This document shows positions 55,851-64,000 of a stretch of DNA of 64,000 nt, piece by piece. Both the position numbers and the translations under genes were made by a program. The DNA comes from Selaginella moellendorffii (lineage: Eukaryota; Streptophyta; Lycopodiopsida; Selaginellales; Selaginellaceae): the NCBI RefSeq assembly GCF_000143415.4, contig NW_003314302.1:327182-391181 (forward strand). Direction: 5' to 3'. Positions within the stretch are counted from its first letter, which is position 1, and each line of letters opens with the position of its first letter. A model generated the notes under the pieces. The model made no database searches and was not told where the DNA came from. It saw only the letters and a program-made list of their open reading frames with translations.

Positions 55851-56690
55851 AAGCTAAACATTCATAAGTTAAGCTTCATAATGCAAAAGCTAATGAAGAG
55901 TATATCTACATCAATCTAAAATATAAATATAATGAAACTATGCTTAACAAATGATCCTCTATGAATCTATCTTCCATGTCAAAATGTAACTCCATAGCAA
56001 ACACAAAAAGAATCATTAATGATCAATATTCTTAATGCAAAGCTAATAAGGAACCAACAAATTTAATATTAACCACCTACTCTTCTATTTGTAGAGCTAA
56101 TATAGACCATGATTTTCAAGAAAAAGTCAAAGTTCAACCCTTACTAAATAATTTTATCTCAAATACAACTAACTTAACTTGCCACTCAACTCATTTAAAT
56201 GTCAATATAGTTGCTAACTAGTAAATGCATGAATATCAATAACATAAAGGTCAAGCCAAATCATCAACATCATCCTTATCGAAACTAACCAAACCGAAAT
56301 GATCTCAAATACTAAATATAGTACTTTTTGGTTAATTTGATTGTAAGAAAGCTTTGAGTAGTGATTCACTCTTGCTTTCTGTTAGCTTTGTTATGGTGTT
56401 GATAATATTGAAATGATGCTATGGTATTAATATTATTGGAGTTGAGATTGAAATGAGATGGGACATACTCAACTCTAGATAACACTTCATTAAGGAGTGA
56501 ATCACCACATCCAAGACTCAATGAAATCCAACATCACGAGCTAAATGCAACCAAACAATATTAACAAAGATGGAATTAATATGCTAATATAGAAAAAGTT
56601 ATAAAAGCCCAAGAACACAATCCTCTATAATATTATTGTAAGCGATTAAATTTTCTATTCTACTTTAGTCACTTAACCACACTTTGACCG
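55851..56690. other. AT-rich intergenic DNA with a small inverted repeat
   Basis: No gene. 'gtagtgattcactcttg' near 56356 and 'aaggagtgaatcaccac' near 56494 form imperfect ~17-bp inverted repeats about 125 bp apart, in the size range of a MITE or hairpin. No target duplication was seen. Confidence 0.4.
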
Positions 56691-56899
56691 CTTTGAGGAG
56701 TCTCACTTACAACCTTCATAAATCATATTCTCGACTTAGGGACATGCTAGCCCCGTGAATAGCATCTATGCCACTTAGCATTTGTAGTTGGTCTAAGTGC
56801 TCCACATGTTTGATCTTATAATAGTCACCCCAAAGGTATTACTAACTTATTAGCCTGTTACACTAAAGCCATGCCCATTCACCCTTGCTAGTTTGGTAG

Positions 56900-58425
56900 T
56901 TCAAGACCACCTGCGTCACAGTCTCATCTTTCAAGGACTAGGCCCTTCGTTCATGAGTGGTCATCCCTTGACCACATCTTAACATCTTTAGAATGCCTAA
57001 AGACATAAGGAATACCCTTCTTTAATATCCCTTCTTCAGTTCCCACTAAGTCCCTTTCCATCCGTGGCCGTGCTCACTAACACCATCACTAGGTTAGAAC
57101 TCTAAGGCCTAACGATTAAGTCCTACTAACCTCTGGGACTTCCTCACTTTGTGACTATATCCTTTGTCACTACACAAGAGGATTACTCTTTTTCCTTTTC
57201 ACAGTCTGAAACACCATATCCCTACACAAGCCTTGTAGGTACTTTCCCCATCTTCCACCTTTGGGTGCCCTAGCCATGTAGCTAGAGTGAGGTTTTGATA
57301 AACCACGCTAGGTATCCAAGTGGGTAGTGCCACCCACACTTGGATTGGGACCATTAACCATTAGATATCTCGGAAGAGCTAGAGCCAACTCTTGGACACT
57401 TCACCAAGTTACTTCACTTGTTCATCAATGTTCATTCTATCCTTAATGAATATCATTACTCACAACATGAGTATAACCTTCTTTAGTCACATTAACCTTT
57501 CCTAGCTAAATTGATTCCACTAGAATCCTCCCCCCTACTATCCTTTTGGAACTCACCAAACCCCCATAGAGTTTGGGAGATGATCGTTTTGGGTTTTCAC
57601 CCTTAGACTCGGACTCGGACTCGATCTTGGTCTCAACTTTGGTCTTGGTCTTAGTCTTAGTCTCCATCTTAGTCCCGGTCTCGGTCTTGGTCTTAATTTT
57701 GGTCTTGGTTTCAGTCTTGGTCCCGGTCTCAGACTCTATCTTAAACTCCATTTCAAACTCCTTCTCTCACTCTATCCCAGACTCCTTTTCGAATTCCATC
57801 TTGGATTCCATCTCAAACTCCTTCTTGGATTCCTTCTCGGACTCTAACTTGGACTCCTTCTCGAACTCCATCTTGGACTCCTTCTCAAACTCCATTTTTG
57901 ACTCCTTCTTGAACCCCAACTTGGATTCCTTCTCGAACTTCAACTTGGACTTTTTCTCGGACTCTATCTTGGACTCCTTCTCAGACTCCATTTTGGACTC
58001 TTTCTTGGACTCTAACTTAGACTCCTTCTCGGACTCCATCTTGGGCTCCTTCTTGGACTCCATTTCGGACACTTTCTCAAATTCCTTCTCGGACTTCATT
58101 TTGGACTCTTTTTCGGACTCCATTTCGGATTCTTTATCGAATTCCTTCTCAAATTCCATCTTAGACTCCTTAAATTCAATCCCAACACTTCCATATATCA
58201 CAACAATTGCATTCTTGTATCCTTTTTTAAAGATTTATTCACCAATCACTTTGTGTTTATTCCTTACACACTTTGTTTAGAGTTCCATTCCTACTTTCGA
58301 CTTTCCGAGTTAGAGCTTTTGGTCTAAACATGTTATGCTTGTTAGACTTCTGCATCAACCACTATTATGTTGCATACTTTTGGCTCCACTTTGGGGCTTA
58401 GAGATTTGTGTCTCACAACTCCATC
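56900..58425 (-). repeat. Dispersed repeat family A, copy 2 (carries a minisatellite)
   Basis: The reverse complement of the copy at 3.5-4.6 kb: 'cttaatatcccttcttc', 'tagtgccacccacacttgga', the minisatellite core, then 'cttttggctccactttgggg'. It is longer in the minisatellite than copy 1. No coding capacity outside that core. Confidence 0.7.
57600..58185 (-). repeat. Compound minisatellite: (GGTCTT)n-type then 12-bp (GACTCCWTCTYG)n
   Basis: The first part has 6-bp units alternating ggtctt/ggtctc, about 57620-57730. The second has ~12-bp units gactccttctcg / gactccatcttg, about 57735-58180. On the minus strand the 12-bp units translate into a long open KESKMESE-type repeat (about 144 codons from 58201), with no stop because the unit is a multiple of three. 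It looks like a repeat artefact, not a protein gene. Confidence 0.85.
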
Positions 58426-59739
58426 ACTTATAGATGAAGTTTGATGTCCTTATCGAATGATAAACTATTTTATAAAATAATTCTGTCATGGATTATTATT
58501 TTCATCCTTAGCACCAAATTAATATTCTTTAATGGTTCAACACCGAAGGCTCACCATGTCTTGCCCATCCTCTAAGGAGTATAGTCTTTCCAATTTAGAG
58601 TCTCATTAAATTATATATAGTGGTTCTCTCCTTTTGTTTGTTTAGTTTTTGCTAAATCTGTTACAGACACTTTTCTCTATCTCAATCTTATTATTTATTC
58701 CAAAGTAATTTCTACCTCTATCAATATCACCATCATACTTTAGAACTTTGATATTAACTTCTCGAGTTAATTTTCTCGGTGCCTCCAACACTTTGTATTG
58801 CACATGTTATGCAAACTCCACTTCTCCATCCTAGAAAGTTCTTTACTTGAGGGCACTATCATCCTTTTTTTTATTTCATGTATGCACTAAGTTTCAATTA
58901 TCTATATTTGTGCTAGGGCCCTCTATGGCCCTAGTATTAATTTACTTTACAACTTTATTTCTTATAGCTTTCACCTTTACCACATTGGAGCATTTGGGAA
59001 ATCCATCCTTAAAAACATATTTCCTTTCCCACAATCCATTAACATCCATAACATAAGTGTTCTTTGCCTAATTATCATTTGGATTTTTTTCAATAATTTC
59101 TATAGTCCATTCTAGGCCACTAATCTTTTGCTCTTATCCTTTGATTTTTACACTAAACAACATAGAATCACTATTTCTATTCTTGAAGTATCTTTTCAAC
59201 TCCATAATAAAGGTTTTACTTTGCCAAATCTAGAAGGTGTTCACAGTCTCTTTTACCATTTTTTGCTAGGGGCTCTATCTATAGCCCAACTTTGTGACCC
59301 TTCTATAGATTTTTCCTTAGAGATTACTTTTTTAGACTCATTATGCCATTGCATTGTCACAATTCATTTCTATTCATTTAATTACCTTGACCAAGTCTCA
59401 CCATTACTAATAGTTCAAACTAACACTTTGAACTAGGAACACCATTCTTTAACCTACCAAGGAGCTTATCCTTGATTATTACTTAGTGATCCCACATAAA
59501 CATCTTAATAGGTTTACTAATAGAGACCTTTAAGTTATTGATTACGACCCCAAGGGCATCCCCCACACTTGGCGGTATGCCTAAGCCAACCCTTTTGGCC
59601 AAGGGTCCATGACAATTGAGATTGGGTATCCCCATCTTATTCACTATGTCCTTGGTGCCACTTGCACCAGAGTGTTCAAATTAAATATGCGAACTTTTTA
59701 CACTAAACACTTTAACTATGCATCATGATTCTAAGACAT
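58426..59739. other. AT-rich intergenic DNA, no gene seen
   Basis: Pyrimidine-rich on the plus strand. The frames around 58847-59436 are hydrophobic and low-complexity, with no recognised domain. Probably decayed repeat. Confidence 0.5.
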
Positions 59740-60324
59740 TGTAAGTTTATGAGTTTGGACTTCCCAGGAGGTCACCCAACCTAATACTATTCAAATCCAA
59801 TGACACTTAACTCCAACTATCCCAAAACCCTTAATCAATTGGAAAAGGGGATGCACTCTTATTCATGGGCCCTTTCCTTCTATATTTGAACCCCTATGGA
59901 TCGTCTCTCAAGTCGTTCCCTTTAGTTGCTTACAATCCACCATGTTTCTCTGCAAGTTCATGCCCTCGTGAACGAAAGCTGAGAGCTACAGCTCTTTTGA
60001 GAGCCCCACTCTCTTGACACCCTTCGAGCTCAGCAGGAGCAAACTGAACTAGCCAGATGTCAATCAACATGTGGTGTGATTCCTTTAGCCAACCAACAGA
60101 GTCGGACCCAAGACCACTCCAATACCAAATGTAAGCTCTTGAGTTTGGACTTCCCAGGAGGTCACTTAACCCAGTACTATTCAAACCCAAAGACATTTAA
60201 CTCTAATTATCCCAAGACCCTTAACCAATTGGAAAAAGGGGTGCACTCTTATTCATGGACCCTTTTCTTCTATATTTGAACCCCTATGGATCGTCTCTCA
60301 AGTCTTTCCCTTTGGTTGCTTATA
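59740..60324 (-). mobile_element. Structurally complete Cassandra-type TRIM, 585 bp
   Basis: Two 195-bp LTRs (59740-59934 and 60130-60324) flank a 195-bp internal region. On the minus strand each LTR starts TGTAAGCAAC (slightly changed in the right copy) and ends near AGCTTACA. Each contains the 5S-like segment (about 59757-59810 and 60147-60200). A primer-site-like TTTGGTATTGGAG borders the 5' LTR. Flanks GACAT (59735-59739) and GATAT (60325-60329) look like a target duplication with one change. No coding frame is needed or present; the enzymes come from other elements. Confidence 0.9.
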
Positions 60325-60729
60325 GATATACTCTATTTGGTAGTGTGCCCAAACCAGCCTCTTTACTGAAAGTTTATGACCATTGAAAGATGAGTGTCTT
60401 TATATTCTAAACCATCACTACACCCTAGTATATTAAGACTCGAACTAAAGCACTAGAGGGTTAGAACTCAAACCCAACTTTTGTATATACATTTATGGAT
60501 GGCATCATCTAGAATGCTTGATATGACTCTCTATGCTGGTGCACTAATTTATACCTAATACACACTACAGATCACAAATTAAACACTTAGTTCCTTTGAG
60601 CTTCCAAGTTCTCTCATTTAATAAATTAGTTGATCAGCTTGTGATCATACATGGACTCCTCCATGCTTAGCCCTATGGGCCACTTTTTTTGAAGTTAACA
60701 CCTTCAATTAGGGTTTTTGTTCCTCCGAC
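60325..60729. other. AT-rich intergenic DNA, nothing recognised
   Basis: No gene or repeat identified between the Cassandra element and the next repeat copy. Confidence 0.5.
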
Positions 60730-60980
60730 TTGCCAATAGAGCATCCAATATTTCAATGCAAAAAATAGCATACAAAATGAAGCCAAATAGAGTTTCATGT
60801 TATTTCAGTATACTAATGGCCTAACGTGAGGATATAAGTACTTCACCAACTAACATAGTATGGAATTTGGGTTTAAACTCAAGCCAAATGTAGAACAAAG
60901 ATAGGCATGCAAGCAGGACATAGACTATGCCTAAAATTGGCTAGCCATGTCTAACCTATCCACTATCCTTACTATAGTTC
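60730..60980 (+). repeat. Dispersed repeat family B, copy 2
   Basis: Shared with 55.5 kb: 'aatgaagccaaatagagttt', 'tactaatggcctaacgtgag', 'tagaacaaagatag'. Confidence 0.65.
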
Positions 60981-61029
60981 AGTTCTATCTTTTTATTATT
61001 AGTTTTTGGCATTATACGTTCCTCTCGGT

Positions 61030-61335
61030 CATTTTGCATTTTGGATTCTATCTCAGATTCCTTTTTGGACTCCTTCTTGAACTACATCTCGGACTTCTCA
61101 AACTTGGTCTTAACACTTCATGACATTTGCTACATATCAATCCTTCTTGTGTCCCTTTCTAGAGACTTATTCATCAATCACTTTATGTTCATTCCCCAAG
61201 CATTTTTTTTGGAGTTCCATTCTCATTCTCAACTTTTTGAGTTGAAGCTTTTGGTCCAAATATATTATGCTTGCTAGACTTCCACATCAACCACTACCAA
61301 CTTTGGGGCTTAGGGATTTATGTCTCATAGAAGTC
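61030..61335 (-). repeat. Dispersed repeat family A, partial copy 3
   Basis: A short minisatellite piece (about 61035-61110) followed by the flank also seen at 58.2-58.4 kb: 'cacatcaaccactac', 'ctttggggcttagg'. It is inserted between two family B copies. Confidence 0.65.
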
Positions 61336-61349
61336 AAACTCGCAAACTT

Positions 61350-61690
61350 GCAACTAAGAAGTGAAGGAATTAGAGCACGGAGTGACTCTTGAGCGTTCAT
61401 CCCAAGGAGCAAAGGGATAAAAGCACAAAGTAATGTTAGAATAGTCCTAAAGTATCAAATATCCCAATGCCAAAGTTAGCATGCAAAATAGAGCCAAATA
61501 GAGTTTGGCACTATTTTAGTATATTAAAGGCCTAACGCAAAGATATGGGTATTACACCAGCTAGCATGGTATGGAGTTTGGGCTTAAACCCAAGCCAGAC
61601 ATAGAACAAAGATACACATGCAAGTAAAACCTAGACTATGCCTTAGGTTAGTTGGCCATACCTAACCTACCACTATCCCTAATATACATT
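61350..61690 (+). repeat. Dispersed repeat family B, copy 3
   Basis: 'gcgttcatcccaaggagcaa', 'agagccaaatagagtttggc', 'tagcatggtatggagtttgg'. Best-preserved match to the copy at 55.5 kb. Confidence 0.7.
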
Positions 61691-61949
61691 TAGAACCCTC
61701 CACCTCCTCTATTTAACAAGAAGGTAACACACTAGGTATAATATATAGAAACACAGATAAGTATGGATAAAATAACTATTCAAATCGTATTCAACTCCAA
61801 TAAGCCCACTAATATGTATAGCTAACAACTCTAAGCATAATCAAAGAGGCTAGCTATACATGATCAACACTCGGCCAAAACTAAAGTGAAAATTAAGAGA
61901 TAAATTCATATGGTACACAACCTCCTAATAGACAAAGCTTTAGTATAGG

Positions 61950-62290
61950 TATTAACATAAAAGAACTGAAGTATAAAGCAACTCTTGAGTGTTCAACCCA
62001 AGGAGCAAAGGGGATGGGAGCACAAAGCAATGTTGGAATAGTCCTAGAGCATCTAACATCTAATGCCAAAAGCAATATATAAAATGAAGCTAAATTAAAT
62101 TTGGTGCTATATCAACATACTGATGGCTTAGCTCGAGGATATGAGTACTCCATCAGGTAGTATGGTATAGAGCTTGGGCTTAAACTCACACTAGGTGCAA
62201 AACAAAGATATGCATGCAAGCAAGACCTAGATTACACTTTAAGTTAGTTAGCCATACCTAACCTATCCACTATCCTTACTATACATTTGG
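61950..62290 (+). repeat. Dispersed repeat family B, copy 4
   Basis: 'gtgttcaacccaaggagcaa', 'atatgagtactccatcagg', 'tagtatggtatagagcttgg'. It ends close to a poly-C run near 62308. Confidence 0.7.
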
Positions 62291-63268
62291 CAACAACCCT
62301 CGCACCCCCCCCCTAAAAGTTAGTCTCTGGGACAATTATACAAAAACTTTCTAAATATGGAATGGTGCTAAATTGCGCATTTGAATATGAGACCAACACC
62401 ATTGTGATCATAATCTTTACAGATATGCCCAACTAACAAATCTAGACACTTTTCATAAATAGCCAATGAGATATATGGCATAATAGCGAGAGTATTTTGG
62501 TGCATATGGTAAGTTATCATTTTGCGAATATTAAGGGAATAAGCTCAATATTGCACGGGGTTATCAACATTAGCAAGTGGAAGCTAACAACATAAGTCTC
62601 ATCACCAGGTCAAGTATGCTTCACTAAATGACAATTTAAGATTTCTTTCTTTAGTGCCTTTTTGGTGTAAATGCACATGTGGTGACTAGCTTCTCAACTA
62701 ACTTAGATGGAGAAGGGTCAAGTAATACCAACTTTACACCATCGTAGCAATAAGGAAAGAATATCTGAAAGGATTTTTTGGTAAATAACTGTCAATACCC
62801 ACAATTACATTCACAACACCATTGCACCACTTTAGGGCAGGCTTTTGTTCCATAGCCTTAATATACCCTTGAGCTTCCCTTTGACCCATGTTGACCATGT
62901 GGTAAAAATTGGACATGTGGCAGGACTCCATGGTATACCTATAGAATTCAAATCACATTTTGGTTCTTTAAGGCAATCAAAATGTTATAATATAATATAC
63001 TATTTTTACTTTATGTCTTACTATATGTTAAAAAGGTCAAGATTACCATAGCCAATACCCACATTGCACAATCTTAACTTAAGCTTATATATGCTTGCAA
63101 ATGATGTGGGGTATAGTATTGAAGACTAAAAGGGACCAAAAGAGTGATAAAATAATCAATTTGCATCTATTGCATTATAGTCTCATGCTTTTGTTGGCTG
63201 TTACAAGACCCTAAAAAACATTAAGGGTAAGTTAAAAGAATGATGTTCCAAGAAATCCAATTGGCATC
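62291..63268. other. AT-rich intergenic DNA, no gene seen
   Basis: It starts with a run of about 10 C. No domain-bearing frame found. Confidence 0.5.
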
Positions 63269-64000
63269 ATCTATATATATAAAGCAATAGTGGGGAGGTC
63301 CACTAGCAGTTGGATCCTAGGCTTGGGCTAGGATCAATTTGCATGGTTGCACGAGAAAGTTTTCTGATGTTAGCCTTGGCCAATGGGAGATCACCACAGC
63401 TCTGGTGCTCATTGGCTTTGAGCAAGGCAAAACAGGCATTTGACATATGTCACCAGTGGTGTCTTGCCCCCGTGCCCATTCTTTTTAGCTTGCCCTAGAT
63501 GCCCTGCTGCAATCAAGCTAACACTTGCTTGCTGGATCAGTGGCAATCATAGCAATTGTGCTTCTTCCTGCAAAGATCTGTGTTCAACGTAGGTCCAACG
63601 GCCACTAATTTGGCCCCCAACCACAACAATCTAGATTTTTGTGTGCTGTGGAAATTTGAGACATCTTCATTTGGGTTTGTGGATGCCATTGAGCAGCAAA
63701 GCTGGAGCTAGAGCCAACCTTCATGGCCAGAACCATTAGAGAGTTTGCAGTCCCTATCCTTCTCCAAGAGAGAACAAGCCCAATGTGAGTTCTCAAACTT
63801 GCAAACCCTACCCACCTCTCATGGCTCAAGTGTCATTATATTTTAAAAAGCACGGGAGGCTTTTTGAGTGCTCACCACGCCTTGGAAAAGGTGTGCTAGT
63901 AGATTAGTCTCTTTTGTTTACAGCTTAAGGTGTATATAGATATAGATTGTGCTCTCACTATATAGTCTTTGATTTTTTTTTATTTTTATTTTTTTTCTAG
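63269..64000 (+). other. Possible Helitron 5' end and unassigned sequence
   Basis: tctatatatataaagcaata at about 63269 follows an A and resembles the TC-led 5' ends of plant Helitrons. The last bases of the window are ctag, but no 3' hairpin was seen before them, and the base after the window is unknown. The composition is less AT-rich than the preceding 10 kb. No helicase or other protein was recognised. Confidence 0.2.

Noticed and set aside
57767-58201. 144-codon KESKMESE-rich protein
   Set aside because: It is the translation of a 12-bp minisatellite, which stays open because the unit is a multiple of three. No non-repeat domain or conserved start.
55530-62290. CRISPR-like array
   Set aside because: Repeats are hundreds of bases long, few in number and diverged, in a plant genome. 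Nothing resembles short direct repeats with unique spacers.

Overview
The window is nuclear DNA from a vascular plant, most likely a spikemoss (Selaginella). The support is a plant CDPK, several PPR genes including a DYW type, a TPR-SET protein, a YfcG/Ure2p-like GST, very short introns (about 50-120 bp), and Cassandra-type LTR elements that carry a piece of 5S rRNA. The species is inferred from gene style; nothing in the sequence names it.

Layout. 1-12.0 kb is AT-rich and repeat-laden: a solo Cassandra LTR, a dispersed repeat with an internal 12-bp minisatellite, one intronless bulb-type-lectin gene, a decayed gag remnant and a damaged Cassandra element. 12.0-18.8 kb is a compact GC-rich gene island: TFIIF-beta (+), CDPK (-), mitochondrial pyruvate carrier MPC1 (-) and a DYW-type PPR gene (+). 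The last two are head to head with 68 bp between their ATGs. 19.9-22.0 kb holds a broken TPR-SET gene. 22.9-27.5 kb is a Ty3/gypsy element that has lost its 3' end.

27.6-48.2 kb is a large imperfect palindrome. Each arm carries a GST gene and a PPR gene head to head (111 bp apart), a SET-gene scrap and a conserved 107-codon frame of unknown nature. The 2.4-kb spacer is a second copy of the broken SET gene. In the left arm the PPR gene is broken; in the right arm it is intact (853 aa). The right arm is split by a 5.5-kb block flanked by roughly 130-bp direct repeats. That block holds a kelch-gene fragment, two divergent papain-like genes (one with the catalytic residues kept, one with all three replaced), a three-unit 24-bp array of bZIP-like motifs between them, and a frameshifted lectin gene. 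48.3-53.3 kb is a second gypsy element with both LTRs. 53.4-64 kb returns to AT-rich DNA with a stranded trihelix exon, more copies of the minisatellite repeat and another repeat family, and one structurally complete Cassandra TRIM.

Two gene populations are visible: GC-richer housekeeping and PPR genes, and very AT-rich lectin genes that match the composition of their intergenic surroundings. No tRNA, rRNA gene, CRISPR array or bacterial-type operon was seen. Exon boundaries were read by eye from GT/AG sites and frame continuity and may be off by a base in places.
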